Source of the DNA: Patescibacteria group bacterium
GTDB taxonomy: Bacteria > Patescibacteriota > Doudnabacteria > UBA920 > 2-01-FULL-50-11
DNA length: 13,149 nucleotides
Reading direction: 5' to 3'
Assembly: GCA_023485925.1 (NCBI GenBank)
Contig: JAMDAJ010000026.1
Location: forward strand, 1 to 13,149
Shown here: piece by piece, positions 1 to 6,822 of the stretch
Layout: the number at the start of each line of letters is the position of its first letter
Position numbering within the stretch: position 1 is the stretch's first letter
Position numbers and translations under genes: made by a program
The notes under the pieces: model-generated
What the model was told of the DNA's origin: nothing
The model's input: the letters and a program-made list of their open reading frames with translations, nothing else
Database searches by the model: none

Positions 1-368
1 ATATGTGGAGTATAAACCGGGTGCAAATTTTGCCTTAAAAGCAGGCCCGATGCCAAAAATTTTTCCTGAAGGGCAGACTGCATCCTAGCAAGCGCCGACG
101 ATACCGCAAGCGTAGCCCAGATCATCTTGCGATGCGTCCGCGCTTCGTCCAGCGTAAGCTCTTGCGGCTGAAATTGCTTTGCGACCGCTTCTGTGAGATC
201 GAAAATTTCCTTCAAATTCTCCTCCTCCTGCGCGCCCAAAAAATTAAGGGTCACGTGTAAATTTTCGGGCTTGGTCCAATTCACCCTCGTGTCCGTCGAG
301 TGATATTTTTTAAGACCTTCCACGACGGTTTTTGGAAGGTCAATGGAGATAAAAATCCTTTTTACCAT
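1..368 (-). CDS. thpR: RNA 2',3'-cyclic phosphodiesterase (2'-5' RNA ligase family), partial
   Basis: The reading frame opens at the ATG complementary to 366-368 and runs off the left edge after 122 codons without a stop, so the C-terminal third is missing. The start MVKRIFISIDLP and the first HxTx catalytic motif HVTL (residues 38-41, followed by NFLG) are typical of the 2H phosphoesterase superfamily, LigT/ThpR branch. The last visible residues, YTPH, match the lead-in to the second HxTx motif, whose histidine would be residue 122. Family members hydrolyse 2',3'-cyclic phosphate ends of RNA and were first noticed as tRNA-half ligases; the physiological substrate is usually unknown. The gene is divergent from priA across 39 bp and has an extended -10 box 8 bases before the ATG. 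No ribosome binding site is visible. Family assignment is firm; the gene symbol is by family. Confidence 0.85.
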   Translation of the reverse strand, partial: MVKRIFISIDLPKTVVEGLKKYHSTDTRVNWTKPENLHVTLNFLGAQEEENLKEIFDLTEAVAKQFQPQELTLDEARTHRKMIWATLAVSSALARMQSALQEKFLASGLLLRQNLHPVYTPH

Positions 369-376
369 ACGTTAGT

Positions 377-385
377 AGTATAGCA
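377..385 (-). promoter_or_regulatory. Extended -10 promoter of the thpR-like gene
   Basis: Read on the minus strand this is TGC followed by TATACT, an extended -10 (TGn plus a 5/6 match to TATAAT). Eight bases separate it from the ATG at 368, so transcription should start within about 2 bases of the start codon. No good -35 hexamer lies 16-18 bp upstream, which extended -10 promoters tolerate. It overlaps the weak -35 region of the divergent priA promoter. Confidence 0.55.
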
Positions 386-392
386 TTTTTTC

Positions 393-401
393 TGCTAAAA
401 T
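393..401 (+). promoter_or_regulatory. Extended -10 promoter of priA
   Basis: TGC followed by TAAAAT (hexamer 396-401) forms an extended -10. Six bases separate it from the ATG at 408, so the expected transcription start falls on the A of the start codon and the mRNA would be leaderless. The position 17 bp upstream (373-378, TTAGTA) matches TTGACA at only 3 of 6 bases, so the extended element probably carries the promoter. Confidence 0.55.
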
Positions 402-407
402 TTAAGT

Positions 408-2393
408 ATGAAAACTAACTTTATAAACGTCATTCCGGCCACATCGCTGTCGCGTTCCGCCGCGCCGCGTTTTACCTATCGTCTCCCCGCCGAACTTTCC
501 CGGCCGGCGGTCGGCAGTTTGGTGGAGGTTCCGTTTGGCAAAAAAAATATTCCGGCCGTCGTTTCGGGTGTCGATATCGAGGAAACCCTACACGACGTTA
601 AGCTCATCGTAAAAATCCTGGACCCCGAGCCGCTTTTCACGCCGGAACTTTTTGAGCTGGCCGAAAAACTTAGCCGCCATTATCTGGTGCCTCTGACCCT
701 TATGGTAAAGGCGATGCTTTCTAAAGTCGCACCGCGCGCTCGACTGCGGCCCGAGTCCGTTTTAGGGCAAAACTCTCATTCCAAAGATCTGATCCTGAAT
801 GCCGGACAGACCCATGCGGTGAAAACTTTGCTTTCTTCCAGCGATGAAGCCGGAATTTTCCTTTTGCACGGCGTCACTGGCTCGGGCAAGACCGAGGTTT
901 ATCTCCGGGTGATCGAACAGCTCGTCAAATCCGGCCGGCAAGCGCTTGTTCTGGTCCCTGAAATTTCGCTCACCCCCCAGACCTTGCGCCGCTTTGCCGA
1001 GCGCTTCCCCAAGCTCAAAGTGGCCGTGGTCCATTCAAAAATTTCTTACGGGCAAAAGTCCGCCATCTGGAAAGGCGTCCGCTCCGGCGCAATCAACATC
1101 TTGATCGGCCCGCGGTCCGCGGTGTTCGCGCCATTCCAAAAACTCGGATTCATCGTCATCGACGAAGAACACGACCCTTCCTACAAACAAAGCGACCAAA
1201 ATCCCAAATTTGACGCCCGTACCGCTTGTGAAATGCTGTCCCGGATTTGGGGCTGCCTTCTGGTCATGGGCGATGCGACGCCGTCCTTGGAAACTTATCA
1301 CCGTGCTGTGACCGGTAAAATTTCTCTGCTCTCCCTCCCCGACCGCGTCGGCCAGGCGCTACCCCAGGTAAAACTCATCGACATGCAGTCCGAAGCCCGC
1401 GCTGGACGCTTTGACGTGCTGTCCGAACCCTTGAAACTCGCCATCGACAAAACTTTGCAGCAAAAAAAACAGATCATCCTCTTCATCAACCGCCGCGGCA
1501 CGGCCACATCGCTTGCCTGCCGGGATTGCGGCAAGCCCGTACTCTGTGATCGCTGTGATTCGCCTCTGGTCTACCATCAAATCCGCAAGCAACTAGTTTG
1601 CCACCACTGCGACCGGACTTTCCCGCTGCCGGCCAATTGTCCGGCGTGCAAAAGTCAGCGGCTGAAATTTTTCGGGACTGGCACCGAAAAGATCGAACAG
1701 GAAATAAAAACGCTTTTCCCGGACAAACGCATCCTGCGCTTCGACCGCGACAGCGTCAAGAACAAACGCGACCTGGTATCCTTTTACCAGCGTTTCGAAA
1801 GCCGTGATTTCGATATCCTGGTCGGCACTCAACTGTTAGCCAAGGGCTGGGACTTTGACACGGTGGCATTAATCGGCGTGGCGAACGCGGATACGGCTTT
1901 GAGCTTCCCCGATTATAAATCGAACGAACGGACGTTTCAGCTCATCACCCAAGTCGCTGGCCGCGCCGGACGCAGAAACGAATTGGGCATGGTGTTCTTC
2001 CAGACTTATTTGCCGGAGAATTTCGCCATCCAAGCCGCTTTAAAACACGACTATGCCGCCTTTTACCAAAAAGAGATAGCGGACCGAAAAACTTTCCTTT
2101 ATCCGCCGTTTTCTCATCTGATAAAATGCACCGTAAAGCACCGGCGCCTCGAGCACGCTTTGCGATCGGCCGAGCAGCTTGTCGGTACGCTCAAAACTTT
2201 AAAAACCGGCCTCGAAATAATCGGACCCGCCCCGGCTTTCGTCCCGCGGCTGCGGGGCATCTACCGCGTTTATGTTATAATTAAAACGAGTTCTTCGGAT
2301 ACCGGCATGCCGCTTTCTCCCGAACTCGAGAATGCGCTTGCGAATCTCCCGGCGATTTGGGATATCGATGTCGATCCGGACTCGCTCCTCTAA
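408..2393 (+). CDS. priA: Primosomal protein N' (replication restart helicase PriA)
   Basis: PriA is a 3'-to-5' superfamily 2 helicase that recognises stalled forks and reloads the replicative helicase. The 661-residue product has an N-terminal fork-binding region (about residues 1-105), Walker A GVTGSGKT (155-162), the DEEH box (252-255), GDATPSLE (288-295) and the C-terminal helicase motif VAGRAGR (516-522). All eight zinc-binding cysteines are present (371, 374, 380, 383, 398, 401, 411, 414). It is shorter than the 732-residue E. coli enzyme mainly in the region between the fork-binding domain and the helicase core, and no key residue is missing. The ATG at 408 was chosen because it lies 6 bases after an extended -10 box. 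There is no ribosome binding site. It heads a priA-def-fmt block, an order seen in many bacteria. Confidence 0.97.
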   Translation: MKTNFINVIPATSLSRSAAPRFTYRLPAELSRPAVGSLVEVPFGKKNIPAVVSGVDIEETLHDVKLIVKILDPEPLFTPELFELAEKLSRHYLVPLTLMVKAMLSKVAPRARLRPESVLGQNSHSKDLILNAGQTHAVKTLLSSSDEAGIFLLHGVTGSGKTEVYLRVIEQLVKSGRQALVLVPEISLTPQTLRRFAERFPKLKVAVVHSKISYGQKSAIWKGVRSGAINILIGPRSAVFAPFQKLGFIVIDEEHDPSYKQSDQNPKFDARTACEMLSRIWGCLLVMGDATPSLETYHRAVTGKISLLSLPDRVGQALPQVKLIDMQSEARAGRFDVLSEPLKLAIDKTLQQKKQIILFINRRGTATSLACRDCGKPVLCDRCDSPLVYHQIRKQLVCHHCDRTFPLPANCPACKSQRLKFFGTGTEKIEQEIKTLFPDKRILRFDRDSVKNKRDLVSFYQRFESRDFDILVGTQLLAKGWDFDTVALIGVANADTALSFPDYKSNERTFQLITQVAGRAGRRNELGMVFFQTYLPENFAIQAALKHDYAAFYQKEIADRKTFLYPPFSHLIKCTVKHRRLEHALRSAEQLVGTLKTLKTGLEIIGPAPAFVPRLRGIYRVYVIIKTSSSDTGMPLSPELENALANLPAIWDIDVDPDSLL

Positions 2394-2417
2394 AGTTAAA
2401 ATGTCCTTCCTAAGTCC

Positions 2418-2426
2418 TGCTAAAAA
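2418..2426 (+). promoter_or_regulatory. Possible extended -10 promoter of def
   Basis: In the 38-bp gap after priA, TGC followed by TAAAAA (2421-2426) ends 5 bases before the def ATG. The same element in nearly the same spacing precedes priA. No -35 hexamer is visible at 17 bp, and the hexamer matches TATAAT at 4 of 6, so this is tentative. If real, def-fmt has its own leaderless transcript in addition to read-through from priA. Confidence 0.35.
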
Positions 2427-2431
2427 TTTTT

Positions 2432-2947
2432 ATGCCCCGACTTAAACTCACTTTTGACCCCGATCCCCTACTCCGCAAAAAAAATCAGGACGTTGTACTG
2501 CCGGCCGATGCAAAAATCCGTCAGCTCATTGACCAGATGAAATTCGCCTGCAAAAAATTCAAGGGCATCGGCCTGGCCGCCCCGCAGATCGGCCGGAATT
2601 TGAACTTGGCCATCATCAATCTCGAACCCTACGACCTGCCGCCGTTTTCAATCATCAATCCCCGTATCCTCAAAACCTCGTCACAGACCGAAAACGTGGA
2701 AGAGGGCTGTCTTTCTATCCCCAACTTGTTCGGACTCATCAGTCGGCCAGCGGAGATCAAGGTCGAATTTTATAACGAAGACAACAAAAAAATCGTGATG
2801 GACCTCGACGGCCTGGCCGCGCGGGTGTTCCAGCACGAAATCGACCATCTTAACCAGACCCTCATCAAAGACAAATGGGACCAAAACACCGTGCACAAGG
2901 TGGATGAGGCCTGGAAAAAAGCTAACCGCGCGAGGCGAAAAGTATAA
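2432..2947 (+). CDS. def: Peptide deformylase
   Basis: Peptide deformylase removes the formyl group from the N-terminal methionine of nascent proteins. All three active-site motifs are intact in the 171-residue product: GIGLAAPQ (45-52), EGCLS (91-95, with Cys93 as metal ligand) and HEIDH (135-139, two histidine metal ligands and the catalytic glutamate). The N-terminus DPDPLLRKK matches the usual start of the family and supports the chosen ATG. The gene lies 38 bp after priA and 5 bp before fmt, the enzyme that adds the formyl group, which is the classic def-fmt pairing. No ribosome binding site is visible. The C-terminal tail is rich in lysine and arginine. Confidence 0.97.
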   Translation: MPRLKLTFDPDPLLRKKNQDVVLPADAKIRQLIDQMKFACKKFKGIGLAAPQIGRNLNLAIINLEPYDLPPFSIINPRILKTSSQTENVEEGCLSIPNLFGLISRPAEIKVEFYNEDNKKIVMDLDGLAARVFQHEIDHLNQTLIKDKWDQNTVHKVDEAWKKANRARRKV

Positions 2948-2952
2948 AAAAA

Positions 2953-3906
2953 ATGACGTCCCCGGGTTTAAAAAATTATCGCCTGATATTTTTCGGCAGT
3001 TCGTTATTTGGGGTGCCGATACTTTCGCGCTTGCATTCCGACCATTGGCAGATCCTTGCGGTCGTCACCCAGCCCGACCGGCCCAAAGGCCGCACCTTGA
3101 AACTCACCCCCACGCCCGTCAAAGTTTGCGCAAAAAAACTCGGGCTTCCGGTTTTTGCTTGGGAAAACCTGAAATCAGCGGAGGTATATAATCAGCTCAA
3201 AGGCCTCAACTCCGATTTCGCCGTTGTTGCCGCCTACGGCCAGCTCATCCCGGAGAACGTGCTTTCGACTTGCCGTAAAGAATTCTTGAACGTTCACCCT
3301 TCATTACTCCCCAGATACCGCGGCCCCACGCCCATCCAATTCGCGCTCTTAAACGGCGAAAAAACCACGGGGGTTTCGATAATCATATTGGACGCGCAAA
3401 TGGACCACGGCCCGATCTTAGCCCAGAAACCGGTCGCGATCGAGCCGGACGAAAATTACCAGTCCCTTCACGATCGCCTGAGCGCCGCGGCGGCAGACCT
3501 GACAAGCGAATGCGTCCGCCCCTGGATAACCGGGACGCTCCGTACAACCTCCCAAGACGACCGCAAGGCCACCTACACCAAACTGCTTTCGCGAGAAGAC
3601 GGGCGGATATTCTGGAAAAAGACCGCGGACGAGATCGCCCGCCAGGTCCGGGCCTACACGCCCTGGCCGGGCGCGTGGAGCACGCTTTCCGGCGAGCGCA
3701 TCAAACTCCTTGAGGTCAAAGCGGTCGAAACCGCCGCCACGCTGCCGCCGGGGACAATGCGCGTCCAAGGCGATCAATTAATCGTAGGCTGCGGCAATTA
3801 CACGGCCTTAGCCATTGATAAACTGCAACCCGAAAATCGCCGCGCGATGGGGGCAAGCGCGTTTTTAAAAGGCCGCTCCGGACTAACCGGCAGCCAGTTC
3901 AGCTAA
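2953..3906 (+). CDS. fmt: Methionyl-tRNA formyltransferase
   Basis: Fmt transfers a formyl group from 10-formyltetrahydrofolate to Met-tRNAfMet for translation initiation. The 317-residue length is usual. The catalytic triad is visible: Asn113 and His115 in NVHPSLLPRYRG, and Asp151 in LDAQMDHGPIL. The C-terminal domain carries YTPWPGAW, typical of the tRNA-binding Formyl_trans_C region. The loop reads RGPTPIQ where E. coli has RGAAPIQ, a mild variation. The ATG is 5 bases after the def stop, preceded by a run of A and no ribosome binding site, so translation is probably coupled to def. It converges on a leftward 88-residue gene, with a hairpin between the two. Confidence 0.96.
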   Translation: MTSPGLKNYRLIFFGSSLFGVPILSRLHSDHWQILAVVTQPDRPKGRTLKLTPTPVKVCAKKLGLPVFAWENLKSAEVYNQLKGLNSDFAVVAAYGQLIPENVLSTCRKEFLNVHPSLLPRYRGPTPIQFALLNGEKTTGVSIIILDAQMDHGPILAQKPVAIEPDENYQSLHDRLSAAAADLTSECVRPWITGTLRTTSQDDRKATYTKLLSREDGRIFWKKTADEIARQVRAYTPWPGAWSTLSGERIKLLEVKAVETAATLPPGTMRVQGDQLIVGCGNYTALAIDKLQPENRRAMGASAFLKGRSGLTGSQFS

Positions 3907-3942
3907 GCGCTCTCATTCAGTTTGAATTGCGAAAGTAATATT

Positions 3943-3973
3943 GTTCGAGCGAGGTCGAGAACTCGCGCTCAAC
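3943..3973. terminator. Weak hairpin between convergent fmt and the 88-residue gene
   Basis: GTT plus GAGCG (with one bulged C) at 3943-3951 can pair with CGCTC plus AAC at 3966-3973, an 8-bp stem around a 14-base loop. It sits in the 75-bp gap between convergent genes, which suits a two-way transcription end. Neither side has a proper T-run, so it is a poor match to an intrinsic terminator. Confidence 0.3.
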
Positions 3974-3981
3974 GAAATTTC

Positions 3982-4248
3982 CTAAACCAGTTTACCGGTT
4001 TTTTCGTTTCCCGTCTCCACCCCGGTCGTCAAAACCTTATCCACATGACTTTCCCCGTTCGGCTGATTCTCAAGAGGATCCGGTTCGGGGATGATAATGT
4101 GGACGATGCCCGCCGCCACCAGACAAAAAACAAAAATCACTATCCCCAGCTGCCAAGGCAGCCATCCGGGAAAAAAGCCGATAATAAGCGCCAGCGCGCC
4201 CAAACCGATAGACCAACGGCTAAAGCGCTTTTTTTGTTTTGAAGACAT
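3982..4248 (-). CDS. Small two-helix membrane protein, unknown function
   Basis: I do not recognise this 88-residue protein. It has a short basic N-terminus (KQKKRFSRW) and two hydrophobic segments, about residues 14-30 and 33-53, joined by a short turn at PGWLPW. A hydrophilic acidic tail follows from residue 55. The positive-inside rule suggests a hairpin in the membrane with both ends in the cytoplasm. The start at 4248 was chosen because a near-consensus sigma70 promoter ends 10 bases upstream; the longer in-frame start at 4263 would lie inside the -10 box. The gene follows ftsW in the same direction but with its own promoter, so a cell-wall role is only a guess from position. A longer in-frame extension into ftsW is rejected. 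Confidence 0.7.
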   Translation of the reverse strand: MSSKQKKRFSRWSIGLGALALIIGFFPGWLPWQLGIVIFVFCLVAAGIVHIIIPEPDPLENQPNGESHVDKVLTTGVETGNEKTGKLV

Positions 4249-4258
4249 AGTCGAAAAA

Positions 4259-4287
4259 ATCATAAAATAGAAATTAATTAATGTAAA
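4259..4287 (-). promoter_or_regulatory. Sigma70 promoter of the 88-residue gene
   Basis: On the minus strand TTTACA (4287-4282) and TATGAT (4264-4259) are separated by exactly 17 bp; each matches consensus at 5 of 6 positions. The -10 ends 10 bases before the ATG at 4248, giving an expected leader of about 4 bases. Confidence 0.65.
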
Positions 4288-4300
4288 AATTTTTGTTCGA

Positions 4301-4315
4301 GCCGCCTGCGGCGGC
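4301..4315 (-). terminator. Possible weak terminator after ftsW
   Basis: GCCGCC and GGCGGC form a 6-bp GC stem around a 3-base loop, 38 bases past the ftsW stop. On the minus strand the T-rich stretch begins only about 11 bases after the stem, so it is not a textbook intrinsic terminator. It lies just upstream of the promoter for the 88-residue gene. It could end or weaken the cell-wall transcript. Confidence 0.35.
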
Positions 4316-4352
4316 AGGATTGCCGAGACCCCGCGGCCGCCTAGGTTATAGC

Positions 4353-5462
4353 TTAAACCCGCTGGCGGGAAATGTTCAGCATGATGCCGACACCGATCGA
4401 GATCGCCAGCATGGACGAGCCGCCATAACTGATGAACGGCAAAGTGATACCGGTCAACGGCAAAATCCCGACCATTGCACCGATGTTCACCGCCGCCTGC
4501 AGCACCACCCACATAGTGATGCCCACCGCGACATTTCGGCCGAATTCATCGGGGGCCCGCCGGGCAATTGCCAAACCAAAAATCGCAAAGAGGGCGAACA
4601 GCAGCAGCAATATAGCCACCCGCCAGAACCCCAGTTCCTCGGACATGATGGCAAAGACCGAATCCCCTATCGGCTCCGGCAAAAAATTGAATTTCTGCCG
4701 CGACTGTCCCAGTCCTAGCCCCCAAAATCCCCCCGTGCCTATGGCCAGCATCGCCTGATTTATCTGGTAACCCGCGCCTAACGGGTCATTTGAAGGATTT
4801 AAAAAAGTGAGGATGCGCTGCATGCGGTAAGGCGCGGCCTGCACCGCAAGCCACCCCACGCCGCTGCCAAGGATAAGCAAATATAAAAGATGAGCGATCC
4901 GCGCGCCGCCGGCGTAAAAAACCGAAAGCGCAATCAACAATACCGCGGACATTGAACCGAAGTCCGGTTCGAAAATGATAAGCCCTGCCAAAAATCCGGT
5001 CGCCAAAAGCGGCGGCAGCAGACCGGCGAAAAAATTGTTCAATCGCTCCCGGTTCATCTCGAACCACGCGCCCAAATACAATATCAGGGCAAGTTTGGCG
5101 AACTCGGAGGGTTGGATCAGGGAAAATCCAAAATTCAGCCAGCGGCGGGAATTGCCGACTTGAAAACCGATGTGCGGTATCAGCACCGCCACCAAAAAAA
5201 CCGCGGATAAAATGTACAAAATGCGACTGTAGCGCCGGAACCAGTGATAATCGATGCGAGAAACCACGAACATCAAAAGCAGACCAACGATGACAAAAAC
5301 GATCTGCCGTTCCAAATAATAGCCGGTCCGGCCGTAGCGCTGAAAGGACAACACCACGGAGGCGGAAGAAATCACGACCAAACCAATAACGCAAAGCGCC
5401 ACGGTCAAGCCCGCCAACTTTTTGTCGAAAGCCGGTATTTTAGATTTTGCCCGCCTGAACAT
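4353..5462 (-). CDS. ftsW: SEDS peptidoglycan glycosyltransferase FtsW
   Basis: FtsW polymerises lipid II into glycan strands at the division site, working with a class B penicillin-binding protein. The 369-residue product has about ten membrane segments and the SEDS signatures NSRRWLNFG (104-112), QPSEFAKL (117-124), EPDFGS (165-170) and LPEPIGDSVFAIMSEELGF (261-279). The essential aspartate is Asp267. The C-terminal TGITLPFISYGGSS (337-350) is also diagnostic. FtsW and RodA are hard to separate by motif alone; the position straight after murD favours FtsW. The ATG at 5462 lies 23 bases inside the end of murD, and there is no ribosome binding site, so translation is probably coupled. No further dcw gene follows. 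Confidence 0.93.
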   Translation of the reverse strand: MFRRAKSKIPAFDKKLAGLTVALCVIGLVVISSASVVLSFQRYGRTGYYLERQIVFVIVGLLLMFVVSRIDYHWFRRYSRILYILSAVFLVAVLIPHIGFQVGNSRRWLNFGFSLIQPSEFAKLALILYLGAWFEMNRERLNNFFAGLLPPLLATGFLAGLIIFEPDFGSMSAVLLIALSVFYAGGARIAHLLYLLILGSGVGWLAVQAAPYRMQRILTFLNPSNDPLGAGYQINQAMLAIGTGGFWGLGLGQSRQKFNFLPEPIGDSVFAIMSEELGFWRVAILLLLFALFAIFGLAIARRAPDEFGRNVAVGITMWVVLQAAVNIGAMVGILPLTGITLPFISYGGSSMLAISIGVGIMLNISRQRV

Positions 5463-6813
5463 GTTGTTTCAAATCGCTGACCGCCTGTTTGAACTGCTCG
5501 CCCCGGTCAACATAACTTGTGAACATATCAAAACTCGCGGCCGCCGGCGATAACAGCACCACATCGCCGGGAACGCTTAACTTCAAAGCCGCGGCGACGA
5601 TATCCGGCATGTTACTTTTTCCAATCTCAATGCGTCCGGAAAATCCGACCTTTTTTAACTCCGCTTGAATTTTTTCGCCCGTCTGGCCGATCAAAACCGC
5701 CGCCCGGACATTCGAAGCCGCAACCGCCTGCGCCAACCCCGCGTAATCTGCGCCTTTATCCGAACCACCCAAAATTAACACCTTATTTTCCGCAAAAGCT
5801 CGGATGGCAGCGATGGCCGCTTCCGGAATGGTGGCCAGAGAGTCATTATAAAAAGATACTTTGTTGATTTCGCCGGCATACTCCAAACGGTGATGTGGCA
5901 GACCCGTAAAAACTTTTAGGGTTTTACGGATAGAATTCAGAGGCGCCCCTGCCGCCGCGGCCAGAACGGCCGCGGCCAGAACGTCAGAAACATTGTGTTC
6001 ACCCCGCACTTTAAGGTCATTTTTGAGACATAACTCCTGTACCTGACCGTCGATATTCAGATACAGCGTGTCTTCCAAAAGGTAGGCGCCCGGTTCCGCG
6101 ATTTTTGTCAGAGAGAACCAGTATTTTTTGGCGGAGGTTCTCTCCGAAAGATTTTTGACCCGTTCGTCATCCGCGTTCAAAATCGCTACGTCGCCCGGAT
6201 TTTGGAACTTGACGATCGATGATTTTGCGTCCCAGTATTCCTGCATATCTTGATGCTGATCCAGGTGATCGATGTAAAAATTGAGGACGCAGGCATAACG
6301 CGGGCTAATTTTTAGATTTTGCAGCTGAAAACTAGAAAGTTCCAAAACCACCAGGCTCTCCTGCCCCAGTTTCTCCAAAAAATCCAGCGGCGGCACGCCG
6401 ATGTTTCCGCCTAAAAATACTTCCCGCCCTGACGCTTTCAAAATTTCCGCCGTCAAACCGCTCACGGTGCCCTTGCCCTTGGTGCCGGTGACGCCGAGAA
6501 TGGGACAGGTACAAAGCCGGAAGAACAGCTCGGTGGCCGAGGTGATGACCGTTCCCTGCTTTTCCGCAAACGGAAATTCCGCAGACAACTTTACTCCGGG
6601 GCTTTTGAATACCACGTCGAATTCGGAAAGTCGGGAAAGATAATTTTCGCCGAAAGCGACACTCTCGGCTCCGGAAATATCCGCGACTTCGTGCTTATCA
6701 AGCACGGAAAAAGCAAAACCGTGTTTGAGAAAAAAGGAGGCAAGCGACTTGCCTTCCCTGCCGAAACCCACCACGGCGATTTTTTTTCCTTGCAAAAAAT
6801 TCATATCCCGCAT
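5440..6813 (-). CDS. murD: UDP-N-acetylmuramoyl-L-alanine--D-glutamate ligase
   Basis: MurD adds D-glutamate to UDP-MurNAc-L-Ala in the cytoplasm, using ATP. The 457-residue product shows an N-terminal nucleotide-fold glycine motif (VVGFGREGKS, 14-23), the ATP loop GVTGTKGKGT (107-116) and GNIGVP (136-141). ELSSFQL (158-164), the DHLD motif (182-185) and Lys197, the equivalent of the carbamylated lysine, are also present. C-terminal substrate motifs are GGSDKGADY (349-357) and LLSPAAASFD. One oddity is NDSLAT (323-328) where E. coli has NDSKAT. The ATG at 6813 is 9 bases after the upstream stop; Met4 at 6804 (MNFLQGKK) is an equally plausible start. No ribosome binding site is visible. The 3' end overlaps ftsW by 23 bases. 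Confidence 0.95.
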   Translation of the reverse strand: MRDMNFLQGKKIAVVGFGREGKSLASFFLKHGFAFSVLDKHEVADISGAESVAFGENYLSRLSEFDVVFKSPGVKLSAEFPFAEKQGTVITSATELFFRLCTCPILGVTGTKGKGTVSGLTAEILKASGREVFLGGNIGVPPLDFLEKLGQESLVVLELSSFQLQNLKISPRYACVLNFYIDHLDQHQDMQEYWDAKSSIVKFQNPGDVAILNADDERVKNLSERTSAKKYWFSLTKIAEPGAYLLEDTLYLNIDGQVQELCLKNDLKVRGEHNVSDVLAAAVLAAAAGAPLNSIRKTLKVFTGLPHHRLEYAGEINKVSFYNDSLATIPEAAIAAIRAFAENKVLILGGSDKGADYAGLAQAVAASNVRAAVLIGQTGEKIQAELKKVGFSGRIEIGKSNMPDIVAAALKLSVPGDVVLLSPAAASFDMFTSYVDRGEQFKQAVSDLKQHVQAGKI

Positions 6814-6822
6814 AAACCCCGT

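Noticed and set aside
2946..2954. Run of eight A bases at the def/fmt junction, considered as a frameshift or slippage site
   Set aside because: It lies between the def stop and the fmt start, and both frames are intact without slippage. It is more likely just an unstructured start region.
3922..4242. 106-codon plus-strand open frame opposite the 88-residue gene
   Set aside because: The translation is rich in Arg, Asn and Gln with no domain-like pattern. The minus-strand frame has clear membrane segments and a promoter.
4249..4512. In-frame upstream extension of the 88-residue gene to 176 residues
   Set aside because: It overlaps the end of ftsW in another frame, gives a low-complexity shadow sequence, and crosses the promoter at 4259-4287.
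4786..5394. 202-codon minus-strand open frame within ftsW in another frame
   Set aside because: It is rich in Arg and Phe and overlaps the confirmed FtsW membrane protein; a typical shadow of GC-rich coding sequence.
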